Source: Paenibacillus sp. FSL H8-0537 (GTDB lineage: Bacteria; Bacillota; Bacilli; Paenibacillales; Paenibacillaceae). Taken from it: a DNA stretch of 64,000 nt. The stretch lies in the NCBI RefSeq assembly GCF_038051995.1, contig NZ_CP150290.1, positions 6,175,001 to 6,239,000 on the forward strand, in the 5' to 3' direction. A program made the position numbers and the translations under genes. The notes beneath the pieces are model-generated. The model was not told the DNA's origin and did no database searches. It worked only from the letters and a program-made list of their open reading frames with translations. Below are positions 8,421-17,451 of the stretch, piece by piece. The stretch's first letter is position 1. Each line of letters begins with the position of its first letter.

Positions 8421-9443
8421 TCACTGTGCTGTCTCCATGATTGGTGCAGAATCGGATGTAATGCTGTAATTCCTAGTGGCATACAACTCTTTGAGAACAT
8501 CTTCAATGCCAGGCTCAAGCATTTCTATTTTCAGAAGAGTAAATGAAACAGACAACTGCGTAATGATCTTCGGCACTTCGGAATCGTCCGCAATTTCAAA
8601 ATACATTCTATTTTCCTCTATTTTAACGGGCGAGATCACTGGCGTTTTCCCAATATCCTCCGCAGCTACATCAATAATCAGCGTCTTCTTCTGCGGGGTT
8701 AGTCTTTTCAACTCCTGCTGATTTCCATCAAACATGACCTTGCCATGGTCAATCAAAACGACGCGGTCACAAAGCTTCTCGATATCATCCATATTGTGCG
8801 AGGTTAGCATAATGGTTACTTTTTCTTCCTTATTAATCGTCCGCAAAAAGTTCTGGATACGGTCTTTGGCCAGCACATCCAATCCAATAGTCGGCTCGTC
8901 GAGAAACAATATTTGAGGATTATGAAGCAAAGTCGCTACCATCTCACCTTTCATGCGCTGACCGAGGGAAAGGACTCGAACAGGACGATTCAAAAATTCT
9001 TGCATGTCCAAAAGCTCCACAAATTTATACAGCCGATCTTTATAAAATGAATCAGGCACTTTATATATCGATTTGAGCAGCTCAAATGAATCTATTAATG
9101 GTAAGTCCCACCACAGTTGCGTACGTTGGCCGTATAGAACGCCGATATGTTTCGCGTATTCCTTGCGGTTTTTTGTCGGACTCATTCCTAATACGCTCAG
9201 TTCGCCGCTTGTAGGTCGAAGTACTCCGGACAACATTTTGATTGTCGTCGATTTGCCCGCACCGTTAGGGCCCAAATAGCCTATAAATTCCCCTTTGTTG
9301 ATCGTTAAGTTTAATTGGTCTACGACGCATTTTTTTTGGCCTTTGCGAAAGAGCATCTGATTTAACATTACAAAAGAAGAACCGCTATTGTTATATACCG
9401 TAAACTCCCGAGAAAGCTCCTTCGCTTCAATGATCATTTCCAT
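8421..9443 (-). CDS. ABC-2 exporter ATP-binding protein
   Basis: This is an ABC ATPase of the DrrA/NatA-like group (about 341 residues). The Walker A GPNGAGKSTT, the signature-region LSLGQRMKGEM, the Walker B ILFLDEPTIGLD and the H-loop MLTSHNMDD are all intact. The C-terminal ~90 residues form an accessory domain as in related exporters. The start is ATG 9443 after a GGAGGAG site; longer in-frame extension runs into the permease gene. It is the last gene of the leftward operon and follows its two permeases. It powers export, plausibly of the product of this locus, which would complement the UvrAB-type protection. Confidence 0.92.
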   Translation of the reverse strand: MEMIIEAKELSREFTVYNNSGSSFVMLNQMLFRKGQKKCVVDQLNLTINKGEFIGYLGPNGAGKSTTIKMLSGVLRPTSGELSVLGMSPTKNRKEYAKHIGVLYGQRTQLWWDLPLIDSFELLKSIYKVPDSFYKDRLYKFVELLDMQEFLNRPVRVLSLGQRMKGEMVATLLHNPQILFLDEPTIGLDVLAKDRIQNFLRTINKEEKVTIMLTSHNMDDIEKLCDRVVLIDHGKVMFDGNQQELKRLTPQKKTLIIDVAAEDIGKTPVISPVKIEENRMYFEIADDSEVPKIITQLSVSFTLLKIEMLEPGIEDVLKELYATRNYSITSDSAPIMETAQ

Positions 9444-9468
9444 CCTGCTCTCTCTCCTCCCAAGCCAA

Positions 9469-10263
9469 CTACGATCCGGCCCCTGAATATCGTTGAATGC
9501 TTCTATTCCATAACAAATAACCAACAATCCCCAAAATAAAAGCAACCATCACACATATCAACCAAGAATCCTGCCCAAAAAACACATTGCCTTTACCCAA
9601 AATAGCGGTGCTTGGATAAAATCCAATGAATCCGATAGGGAGAATAAAGGTCAGAAAAAACTGAATCCCTTTAGAAAAGATCGTGATCGGGTAATTGGAC
9701 ATGTTCCCATAAACAACTTCCTGTAGTTGGAATAACCCTGCGCTCTGCAGGGTGATAAACGCTGTTGAACCAAGAATTAACTGGACAGAAAGCGAAACGA
9801 TAATTCCTGAGATCATTAAAAGGGACATCTTCCCGACAGAAACTGCATCCCAATTTGGAATATGCACCATGGCATAAATCAAAGTGGTCAGAGAGTAGAG
9901 AACCGTCCCCAAACTGTTTATATTGAACCGCAATGCCGCAAACTGCAGTAGGGAATCCATCGGACGAATCAAAATACGATCAAACTCGCCATTTCGAACA
10001 TAGTTATCAATGTCTTGAATTTGAATAAAGAAGATCAAGCTGAAGGAGTAGCAGAACATATTAAATGAAGATACAAAAAGTATCTCATAAAAGTTCCATC
10101 CAATGATATTGGGGAAATTCCTTGTCAAGATCCATAAAAATAACGTTGAGAAAATACCAAACCCCATTACACAAAAAATTCCCAGAAAAAAATTAAACGG
10201 ATACGCCATTCTCGCGCGAATATTGGCCTTTTGGATTTTCCAGTATATTTGAAAAAAATTCAT
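9469..10263 (-). CDS. ABC-2 family transporter permease
   Basis: This is a 264-residue integral membrane protein with about six hydrophobic segments (for example FFLGIFCVMGFGIFSTLFLW and a C-terminal WLICVMVAFILGIVGYLLW). It resembles COG3694-type permeases that pair with a second ABC-2 permease and a DrrA-like ATPase. It lies 13 bases after the companion permease and 25 bases before the ATPase gene. The expected complex is a heterodimeric permease with two ATPase subunits in the cytoplasmic membrane. Confidence 0.85.
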   Translation of the reverse strand: MNFFQIYWKIQKANIRARMAYPFNFFLGIFCVMGFGIFSTLFLWILTRNFPNIIGWNFYEILFVSSFNMFCYSFSLIFFIQIQDIDNYVRNGEFDRILIRPMDSLLQFAALRFNINSLGTVLYSLTTLIYAMVHIPNWDAVSVGKMSLLMISGIIVSLSVQLILGSTAFITLQSAGLFQLQEVVYGNMSNYPITIFSKGIQFFLTFILPIGFIGFYPSTAILGKGNVFFGQDSWLICVMVAFILGIVGYLLWNRSIQRYSGAGS

Positions 10264-10276
10264 ATTCGTCTCCTTT

Positions 10277-11059
10277 TCATCCGCCTGCTACCGTTAATAC
10301 GCGCTGAAAGTACTTGAGAGTCAAACTAATGAGCAACCAAAGCCCTAATGCCCATATGCCCTGATAGAGAAGCTCGTTCCAAATTGAACCGACGATCGTC
10401 TCCGTATAGATGGAAATCGGAATGCTGTACAAACCTCGAAACGGTAAATAATTTACTACGTTGGACAAGCCTTCCGGAAAAAAGGCAAGCGGTATTAATT
10501 GTCCTGAAAGAAGAGAAACCGTTAATCCCACTATAATTTCAAAGCCCCACACTTCGACAAATATAAATGAAAGCATACCTATTAAAAACTGAATGCAAAA
10601 GTTAATGATAAGTCCAAGTAAAATGCTTACAAAAAAATATAAAATGGCCAGCGGGTTGCTCGGCACATCGATTGGAAACAGAACCAACGTTACAATCAGG
10701 ATAGGCAAGACAACCGAGACGATCCCTGCTAAAACAGAACCGAAGGAATAAGCAAACATGGCAGCTTGGAAGCTCCACGGTCGCTGAAAGTCCTGTACAA
10801 TTCCTCCCGTTTGAATCTTCGAGCTAATTTCAAATGCGATACTTGAGCTGTAAAAAGCTTGTAAAATCATCGCAATCGTCACATACGTCAACATCGTGCT
10901 CAGTGTAAATCCGCCTGCGTTTGAACCATCTCTATACAAAATAGACCAGACCTGGCGGGTCGCCAACACAGAAATGATCGTTGTCAAGATCCGGAACAGC
11001 AACGTAAGACGGTACGTGGTGTTTTTCTTAAACACGGTTGTTACTAATTTGGCATACAC
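10277..11059 (-). CDS. ABC-2 family transporter permease
   Basis: This 260-residue membrane protein has six predicted hydrophobic helices and a conserved cytoplasmic region (IQTGGIVQDFQRPWSFQAA) typical of COG4587-type ABC-2 permeases. The parallel segment in its partner permease is the VRNGEFDRILIRPMDSLLQF region. It forms the membrane channel with the product of 9469-10263. The next upstream gene is the carrier protein, so export genes and biosynthetic genes share one operon. Confidence 0.85.
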   Translation of the reverse strand: MYAKLVTTVFKKNTTYRLTLLFRILTTIISVLATRQVWSILYRDGSNAGGFTLSTMLTYVTIAMILQAFYSSSIAFEISSKIQTGGIVQDFQRPWSFQAAMFAYSFGSVLAGIVSVVLPILIVTLVLFPIDVPSNPLAILYFFVSILLGLIINFCIQFLIGMLSFIFVEVWGFEIIVGLTVSLLSGQLIPLAFFPEGLSNVVNYLPFRGLYSIPISIYTETIVGSIWNELLYQGIWALGLWLLISLTLKYFQRVLTVAGG

Positions 11060-11117
11060 TCCGTTGCCCTCCCTATCCCTTAATTGTAACCTCTTCTATT
11101 GAAAACTGCTTACTCAA

Positions 11118-11384
11118 CTATTCATCGCTCTTCAAAAATACGATATAATCAGTAAGCGTATTCACCGATGATAAATGGGAAGGATCCAGCTCCTCCATAT
11201 CGAACTCTATACTACAATATATTTCCAACTCTAGCAATAGCTCAATAATACCCGTTGAATCGATTCCAACTTCCTCAAACAAATCTGCATCAAGGCTAAT
11301 GTTCTCTGCATCCTCCTTCAGCAGCTTGGCCAGCACCTTTAAAATATTTTCTTGAACTTCTTTCTTCAACGTCGTTGTACTCAT
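11118..11384 (-). CDS. Acyl/peptidyl carrier protein
   Basis: This is an 87-residue acidic helical protein with the phosphopantetheine attachment motif EEVGIDSTGIIELLLELE; Ser43 is the expected 4'-phosphopantetheine site. The start is the ATG at 11384, just behind an AGGAGG site; an upstream in-frame start would put the ribosome site inside the gene. The gene lies 30 bases after a full-length acyl-CoA dehydrogenase-like gene, and such pairs often oxidise carrier-bound acyl or aminoacyl groups (as in the RedW/RedO or AnaB/AnaD pairs). It is one of two carrier proteins in the locus. Confidence 0.9.
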   Translation of the reverse strand: MSTTTLKKEVQENILKVLAKLLKEDAENISLDADLFEEVGIDSTGIIELLLELEIYCSIEFDMEELDPSHLSSVNTLTDYIVFLKSDE

Positions 11385-11414
11385 TCCATCGCCTCCTAAG
11401 TTATAAACCTTCAA

Positions 11415-12554
11415 TTATTTGAACAATTCCTTTGCGACTTCCCGTTTATGAATATTCGTGCTGCCTTCCATAAACTCGATCATCCGTGCATCCCGAAGCC
11501 ACTTTTCCAACAACGGATGTTCCAGCCAGCCTTCTAGGCCCGCTAACTGATGGACCGTACGGCTCACTTCGTACACCAATGCATTTGACATCCATTTGGC
11601 CATGGAGGATGTTTTGACATCAAACACGCCTCTATCCACTTCGGACGCCGCATTATAAACCAATCGTCTTGTCTTCTCCATTTTCCACTGCAATCGCTGC
11701 AAGGAGATCGTTTCGTTGACATTTAGACTCAAATGCTCCGATGCGTAGTCAATCATCGCGCGGGATAACCCTATAGCTATGGAGGCTGTACATGGTCTCA
11801 TTCTAAAAAACACGTTAACGGCTCCATGAAGTCCCCGGCGTAAGGCCGATTTATCAATGCCGAGCAGGCTGTCCTCGCAGATTTCCAGAGCGTGATACTG
11901 TGTATATCCCAGCTCAGCGGCCCTCATGCCCAGTGTATGATCGGATAATCGCGTACATTGACTTCCCACAAATTCGCTCTCATGCAGCAGAAAACATTGA
12001 ATGGCAAGAGGATTCTGGCTATGGTTCAATTTAGCAAAAACCGCTACCCATTGCGCTCTCTTCGCATTAGCAATGTATCGTTTCTCTCCAGTTAAAACAT
12101 ACCCTCCGTTTCCCGTGCGCACAGCGACGGTATGCAACCCGCTCACATCCGAGCCAGCATCCGGCTCCGTCAAGTTGAATCCGGTCCAGATCGGCTCACT
12201 CGATGTCAAGCTTTCAAAAAACCGACTTTTTTGTTCCTCTGTCCCAAGTTCCATAACGATAGGGCCAAGCAATTGCGCGCCCGGCATCGATAGAGCCATC
12301 GCTGGATCTCCATAGGACAGTTCCTCTGTACATATGGCCATTTCCAGCGACTTATTGCCGTAGAACACGTTATTTCTGGAAAGCTTGATCCCTGTATTTC
12401 CATATTGTTGAGGCGTACCGAGCATCCAGATTTGACGAAACTCTTTATTAGCTAGATGGGCTGCAGGGATGTCTCCCAGGCGGTCTGCTTCCAAGGCAAA
12501 TGACCGATATTCTGCAGCGAAATCCTTTAAACAAACACGTAAATCCTCATACAT
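11415..12554 (-). CDS. Acyl-CoA (acyl-carrier) dehydrogenase
   Basis: This is a full-length flavoprotein dehydrogenase of about 379 residues. It has the FAD-binding segment GFNLTEPDAGSDVSGL, GEKRYIANA, and the C-terminal segment ending IEFMEGSTNIHKREVAKELF, whose Glu (about residue 363) is in the place of the catalytic base. The start ATG 12554 follows a GAGGTGAG site and overlaps the preceding stop by 8 bases; a longer frame to 12623 exists but lacks such a signal. The enzyme introduces a double bond alpha-beta to a thioester. Coupling to a carrier protein and to a short inactive paralogue suggests a carrier-bound substrate and a heteromeric enzyme. Confidence 0.88.
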   Translation of the reverse strand: MYEDLRVCLKDFAAEYRSFALEADRLGDIPAAHLANKEFRQIWMLGTPQQYGNTGIKLSRNNVFYGNKSLEMAICTEELSYGDPAMALSMPGAQLLGPIVMELGTEEQKSRFFESLTSSEPIWTGFNLTEPDAGSDVSGLHTVAVRTGNGGYVLTGEKRYIANAKRAQWVAVFAKLNHSQNPLAIQCFLLHESEFVGSQCTRLSDHTLGMRAAELGYTQYHALEICEDSLLGIDKSALRRGLHGAVNVFFRMRPCTASIAIGLSRAMIDYASEHLSLNVNETISLQRLQWKMEKTRRLVYNAASEVDRGVFDVKTSSMAKWMSNALVYEVSRTVHQLAGLEGWLEHPLLEKWLRDARMIEFMEGSTNIHKREVAKELFK

Positions 12555-13266
12555 AGCTCTCACCTCGAATAGATGAAAAATGATGTACTTCCAACAACTT
12601 GGACTTGATCCACTCATCCGCACTTATTCCATAAGCGCCCATGACCGGCACGATTCGATCAGCAATCTCGGGTAATTGCGCAATAAGGAAGGATACCTGC
12701 GCCAGCCTTTTTATTCGTTCAGAGCTTTCTATCTCCTCCAGCATGCTTTCTCCCCATTCCAATAGCGTCAATACGTTCCCTTCAAGTTCGCTTGCGCCAA
12801 TCACAATGGCATCTGCTACCATTTGATGCTTATAAATAGGTACACCAAACGTTTGCCGCTTTTTGGCATACGTAATGCACTGCTTTAAAATATCCATGCA
12901 CAATCGATTCATGTAAGCTGCAATAATCATTTGGATGTCTAGCAATGTCGTCTCAGCAGCAATTTGTTCGGTGCCCTCCAGCTTTTTCTCGTTCACTGGA
13001 GTGACCACATTTACTACATGAGGGCCGATATGGCGTTCTTCCTCCAGTGTCACATGCTGCGCTAAATAAATGCCATCTTGTTTACGAAAGCAAACGGGAT
13101 AATTAAGCTGGTTTCCCCATATAACTAGACGTTGATTTGAGTAAATACCAGCAGCTATTCCTGATATGCCCAGGAAAGCCGAAAGAGTCGTAGTATGAAA
13201 CTCAATCCTATCTGTTAAAGATGGGAGTGGAGCTTCAAAAAGTATTCGTCGAAGAGTTGTAAACAT
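12547..13266 (-). CDS. Short acyl-CoA dehydrogenase-like subunit lacking catalytic Glu
   Basis: This 239-residue protein is homologous only to the C-terminal part of acyl-CoA dehydrogenases: YAKKRQTFGVPIYKHQMVAD and VMGAYGISADEW are recognisable. At the place of the catalytic glutamate it has SIRGES, with Arg at about residue 234. The N-terminal helical domain seen in the family is absent. It is translationally coupled to the full-length dehydrogenase at 11415-12554 (8-base overlap), supporting an active plus inactive heteromer. A second such short protein occurs at 5370-6122. The start is preceded by a GGAGAG site. Confidence 0.72.
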   Translation of the reverse strand: MFTTLRRILFEAPLPSLTDRIEFHTTTLSAFLGISGIAAGIYSNQRLVIWGNQLNYPVCFRKQDGIYLAQHVTLEEERHIGPHVVNVVTPVNEKKLEGTEQIAAETTLLDIQMIIAAYMNRLCMDILKQCITYAKKRQTFGVPIYKHQMVADAIVIGASELEGNVLTLLEWGESMLEEIESSERIKRLAQVSFLIAQLPEIADRIVPVMGAYGISADEWIKSKLLEVHHFSSIRGESYV

Positions 13267-13268
13267 AC

Positions 13269-14591
13269 TCAGCTCTCCTTCATTCCAGCAGCAGGCTTTC
13301 CAGCCAGAACGCTGTCGATTGATCTTAGTCGAGGAAGGCCGTACTCATCCCGCTCACGTATGACCGTTACTTCTCCTTCATCGATAAGCAGTTCAACGGG
13401 CATTGGATGACTCAGAAACAGAGTCGGGCTGGCCGTTAAGGCATATGCGCCGGCATTCATAATACCGACCAAATCGCCTTGCTCAAGCTTAGGAAGAGGA
13501 ATCGATTTGGCTATTAAATCATTGGGCGTGCACAGAGGACCCGAGATGTGGTAAGAGGCTACCGGTTCGTCCTCCCATTTGTTCAGGACTTTAATAGGAA
13601 AGTTTTTTTTCAGCGCATTTCCATTTCCCCCAGCCGCCATGTGATGGTTAGTTCCTCCATCCGCCGTAGCAAACAAGACCTCTTTAGACTTCTTTGTATA
13701 CAACACCTTAGTCGTGTAAACACCGCTTTCTCCTACAACGTAGCGGCCTGATTCTACGAAAATAGGGATTTCCCTCCCTATCTCCTTGTGAAATTGCTCC
13801 ACAAGGACGTTGATTCCAGAACAGGCGCTGGCAAAATCAAGCTCTCCCTCATTGTCGAAATAAGGAATACCAAATCCGCCTCCGATATCAACAAACTCCA
13901 GATCGATAGCATAGGTGCGGGCCACTTGTTTCGCCAGCTCCAGAATATATCTCGTATTTTCAATAATGACATCTGCAGATAAGATTCTCGTACCGTTGTA
14001 TGCATGGATACCCGTGATTTGGACCCTGCGAAGTTCGCTGCTATGGTGGAACAGCTCTTCCATTTGCTCCTCATCAATTCCAAATTGGCGAGGCTGCCCG
14101 CCCATCGTCAATTTCGAGCCTTTGGCCGATGTATTCAGATTGATACGAACACCGACCGTAACGAACTCGCTTCTCGCTTCCGCGATTTCGTTGAGCAATT
14201 TCAGCTCTTGCACCGATTCCACCACATAATAGCCGACCTGCTCATCCAATAACATCTCGATTTCCTTCTGTGTCTTTCCCGGACCCAAGTAGAGCAATCG
14301 ATCTGAGGAGGCCCCTATTTGTTTGCAAATTTCCAGCTCATTTGGTGAACAAATTTCCAAATTGGCCCCCATATCATAAATCATCTTTACGATTGTCGGG
14401 TTCGGATTCGGCTTTAAGGAATAAAACAATTTCACGCTCGGATGAAGATCATGCGAAAATTTCTTTACTTGCTTACGGATACGATCTGCGTCATAGATAA
14501 ACAGAGGTGTTCCATACGTAGCCGCTAGCTGCGTGACCGGAATATTTTGGATACAAAGCACGTTATGCTGTTGCCTATAATCAAATTTCAT
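13269..14591 (-). CDS. Fold-III PLP decarboxylase (diaminopimelate decarboxylase-like)
   Basis: This 440-residue alanine-racemase-fold PLP decarboxylase has the PLP lysine in KLFYSLKPNPNP, the glycine-rich FVDIGGGFGIPYF, and C-terminal SGPLCTPNDLI and GAYALTASPTLF motifs. It resembles diaminopimelate decarboxylase, BtrK (acts on a carrier-bound glutamyl group in butirosin synthesis) and SbnH (acts on citryl-diaminopropionate in staphyloferrin B synthesis). A housekeeping lysA role is unlikely, since it overlaps the UvrA stop by 11 bases and sits among biosynthetic genes. It probably removes the alpha-carboxylate of a pathway intermediate. Confidence 0.82.
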   Translation of the reverse strand: MKFDYRQQHNVLCIQNIPVTQLAATYGTPLFIYDADRIRKQVKKFSHDLHPSVKLFYSLKPNPNPTIVKMIYDMGANLEICSPNELEICKQIGASSDRLLYLGPGKTQKEIEMLLDEQVGYYVVESVQELKLLNEIAEARSEFVTVGVRINLNTSAKGSKLTMGGQPRQFGIDEEQMEELFHHSSELRRVQITGIHAYNGTRILSADVIIENTRYILELAKQVARTYAIDLEFVDIGGGFGIPYFDNEGELDFASACSGINVLVEQFHKEIGREIPIFVESGRYVVGESGVYTTKVLYTKKSKEVLFATADGGTNHHMAAGGNGNALKKNFPIKVLNKWEDEPVASYHISGPLCTPNDLIAKSIPLPKLEQGDLVGIMNAGAYALTASPTLFLSHPMPVELLIDEGEVTVIRERDEYGLPRLRSIDSVLAGKPAAGMKES

Positions 14592-17451
14592 TGACTACAC
14601 CTCTTCCAGATTGGTTGTTGTCAAGTATGGGAGCCAGATACTTGCCAGTAAGCGAGCGCTCGTGGCGAGCAATCTCCTCAGGGGTGCCGCAGGCGATGCA
14701 CTCCCCTCCTTTTTCTCCACCTTCGGGTCCCATATCAATGATGTAATCGGCTGTTTTCACCACATCCAAATTATGCTCGATGACGACAACACTCTTCCCC
14801 TGATTGACCAGAGAGTGGAGAACGAACAGCAGCCTATTAATATCTTCCATATGAAGTCCCGTAGTGGGCTCATCAAAAATGTAGAGCGTATCGCTCGTTC
14901 CCGGACGAGACAATTCGGTGGCCAGCTTAATGCGTTGGGCTTCTCCTCCTGATAAGGTAGTTGCCGGCTGCCCAATTTTGATATATCCGAGACCAACATC
15001 CTTCAAAGCTTTGACGTACCGCATGATCTTCGGTATGAGAGCAAAATGTTCTCCAGCCTCGTCTACCGTAAAGTCGAGAACATCAGCAATGCTTTTTCCC
15101 TTGTAGCGTATGCGCAATGTCTCGTTGTTGAAGCGTTTATTTTGGCACACATGACAAGGCACATAAATATCAGGCATAAAATGCATCTCGATCTTTTTGA
15201 CACCGTCACCTTTGCAGGCTTCACATCTTCCCCCGGCTACATTAAAGCTGAAGCGATCTTTCTTGTAGCCCTGCAATTTTGCTTCCGCTGTCAGCGCGAA
15301 CAGATTGCGAATTTCATCAAACATGCCTGTATAGGTTGCCAAGTTAGAGCGTGGCGACTTGCCGATCGGGGACTGGTCGATATGAATGATCTTGTCGAGA
15401 TATTCCCTACCTGTCATCCGCTCAAACTTGCCGACTCTGACCCGTTTAGCCTTCATGAGCTCGCGAGCCAGGTGATTGTACAGAATGTCATGAACAAGTG
15501 TACTCTTCCCCGACCCTGATACTCCTGTGATACAGGTGAAGGTGTTCAGAGGAATCGTGACCGTAACGTTTTTCAAATTGTTCTCTTGCGCTCCGAAAAT
15601 GGTAATCTTGCGCTCCGTTATTGCCCTTCGCTCGCTTGGAATCTCAATTCGTTTGCGACCCGACAAATAAAGACCGGTAATCGAATGATCCATTTTCATC
15701 AATTCATGCGGCGTCCCTTTCGCAACAATATAACCGCCCTGGCTGCCAGCCCCTGGACCGATTTCTACCATATAATCAGATGCCAGCATTGTATTGGCAT
15801 CATGTTCTACGACGATGACCATATTGCCGAGATCGCGAATCCGTTTGAGTGTGTTGATTAATCGCTGATTGTCCCGCTCGTGCAAACCGATGCTAGGCTC
15901 GTCCAGAACATAGGTCACTCCTGATAGGGCCGACCCAATTTGCGTCGCTAGTCGAATCCGCTGTGATTCACCTCCAGATAAGGTAAAGCCCGCACGATCA
16001 AGAGAGAGATAGCCTAATCCCACGTCCAAAAGGAAGCTAATTCGATTCGTTATTTCCAGTACGATAGGCTCCGCAATTTCGGTTTGTTCTTCGTTCAACT
16101 TGCAGCTTAACCCTGCAAACCATTCCTGCAGCGCTTCGACAGGCCACCTGCACAGCTCTGCAATGTTTCGTTCAGCGATCTTCACAGATAAACTGCTCGG
16201 GTTCAAACGATCACCGTTGCAGGAAGAGCACACTTTGTGGCTCATCACCTCCTCGAGTTTTTTCCGTACCCCTTCAGAGGTGCTTTCCTGATATCTTCGA
16301 TTGATGTTTGTAACCACTCCCTCAAAGGGGGCATGTATTCTTCGCTGCTTACGGTCCGACTCATATTCAAGCCATACGGGCTGATCCCCGGTTCCAAACA
16401 ACAGTAAATGACGTTGATCATCCGTCAATTGATTAAAAGGGACTTCTCTAGGAATGCCCATCTGCTGGCATACATTGTCAATTAACGTGTGATACCACAT
16501 GGCTGAAGAACTGGCCCAATTTTCAAAAACGCCTTCAGCAATTGATTTTGTACCATTCTCAATCAGTAGATCCAGATCAACCTGCAGCGTGGACCCCAGT
16601 CCATGGCAATCTTTACAAGCCCCATAGGGACTATTAAATGAAAATAATCGCAGGGAAAGCTCCTCTACCGAAAAGCCGCAGTGAGGGCACATTTGACGTA
16701 AACTGAAAAACATCCGATTCACACGATCCTGTTGCTCGACCTCTATGATTACTTGACCCTCTGACTCTAAAGCAGCTTTCTCCACAGCATCGACGATACG
16801 CTGCAGGCTACCTTCTTCGTAGACTACTTTATCCAAGAGGGCTTCTATGGTATGCTCCTTGTTCTTGTCTAAAGAGACAGTCACGCCTGGCTTATACAAG
16901 GTTCCATCCACACGAATGCGAACGAACCCGGCCTCCGCGCAGCGCTCTAGCACTTTGACATGCTCCCCTTTACGCCCCTTTACGATAGGAGCATAAATAT
17001 AGAGAACCTGCCCTTCCTCCAGACGATGGAGCCTGTTCATAATTTGATCCACGCTCTTCATTTCAATCGCTATGCCGTGAACAGGACACTGTGGGACCCC
17101 GATATTGGCATACAATACACGCATATAATCGTAAATTTCGGTGATTGTTCCTACTGTAGATCGCGGATTTTTATTCGTATTTTTTTGATCAATTGCGATA
17201 GAAGGCGTCAGGCCTTCTATCGAGTCAATCTCTGGCTTATCCATCTGCCCTAGATACTGCCTCGCATAGGTGGATAACGATTCTACATACCTGCGATGCC
17301 CTTCTGCAAAAATGGTATCAAAGGCCAGAGAAGATTTGCCTGAACCACTTAAGCCTGAGAAGACTACAAATTGACGAAAAGGAAGCTCCAGGTTCACGTT
17401 CTTTAAATTGTGCGTCCGTGCCCCTTTAATGCGCAGGGTCAAATCATACAT
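14581..17451 (-). CDS. uvrA: UvrA-type excinuclease ABC subunit A, cluster-associated
   Basis: This is a complete UvrA of about 956 residues. It has two ABC ATPase modules (GLSGSGKSSLAF and GVSGSGKSTL), two LSGGE signature motifs, and intact zinc modules (CPHCGF...CKDCHG and CEACKGD...CHVCQNK). UvrA2 finds DNA lesions and loads UvrB. The start is ATG 17451 or 17457 behind a GAGGG site, overlapping the UvrB stop. The gene is embedded in the biosynthetic operon, between uvrB and the PLP decarboxylase and overlapping both. UvrA-like proteins are known resistance proteins in clusters for DNA-damaging agents (such as DrrC for daunorubicin), and that role is inferred here. Confidence 0.95.
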   Translation of the reverse strand: MYDLTLRIKGARTHNLKNVNLELPFRQFVVFSGLSGSGKSSLAFDTIFAEGHRRYVESLSTYARQYLGQMDKPEIDSIEGLTPSIAIDQKNTNKNPRSTVGTITEIYDYMRVLYANIGVPQCPVHGIAIEMKSVDQIMNRLHRLEEGQVLYIYAPIVKGRKGEHVKVLERCAEAGFVRIRVDGTLYKPGVTVSLDKNKEHTIEALLDKVVYEEGSLQRIVDAVEKAALESEGQVIIEVEQQDRVNRMFFSLRQMCPHCGFSVEELSLRLFSFNSPYGACKDCHGLGSTLQVDLDLLIENGTKSIAEGVFENWASSSAMWYHTLIDNVCQQMGIPREVPFNQLTDDQRHLLLFGTGDQPVWLEYESDRKQRRIHAPFEGVVTNINRRYQESTSEGVRKKLEEVMSHKVCSSCNGDRLNPSSLSVKIAERNIAELCRWPVEALQEWFAGLSCKLNEEQTEIAEPIVLEITNRISFLLDVGLGYLSLDRAGFTLSGGESQRIRLATQIGSALSGVTYVLDEPSIGLHERDNQRLINTLKRIRDLGNMVIVVEHDANTMLASDYMVEIGPGAGSQGGYIVAKGTPHELMKMDHSITGLYLSGRKRIEIPSERRAITERKITIFGAQENNLKNVTVTIPLNTFTCITGVSGSGKSTLVHDILYNHLARELMKAKRVRVGKFERMTGREYLDKIIHIDQSPIGKSPRSNLATYTGMFDEIRNLFALTAEAKLQGYKKDRFSFNVAGGRCEACKGDGVKKIEMHFMPDIYVPCHVCQNKRFNNETLRIRYKGKSIADVLDFTVDEAGEHFALIPKIMRYVKALKDVGLGYIKIGQPATTLSGGEAQRIKLATELSRPGTSDTLYIFDEPTTGLHMEDINRLLFVLHSLVNQGKSVVVIEHNLDVVKTADYIIDMGPEGGEKGGECIACGTPEEIARHERSLTGKYLAPILDNNQSGRGVVNEI

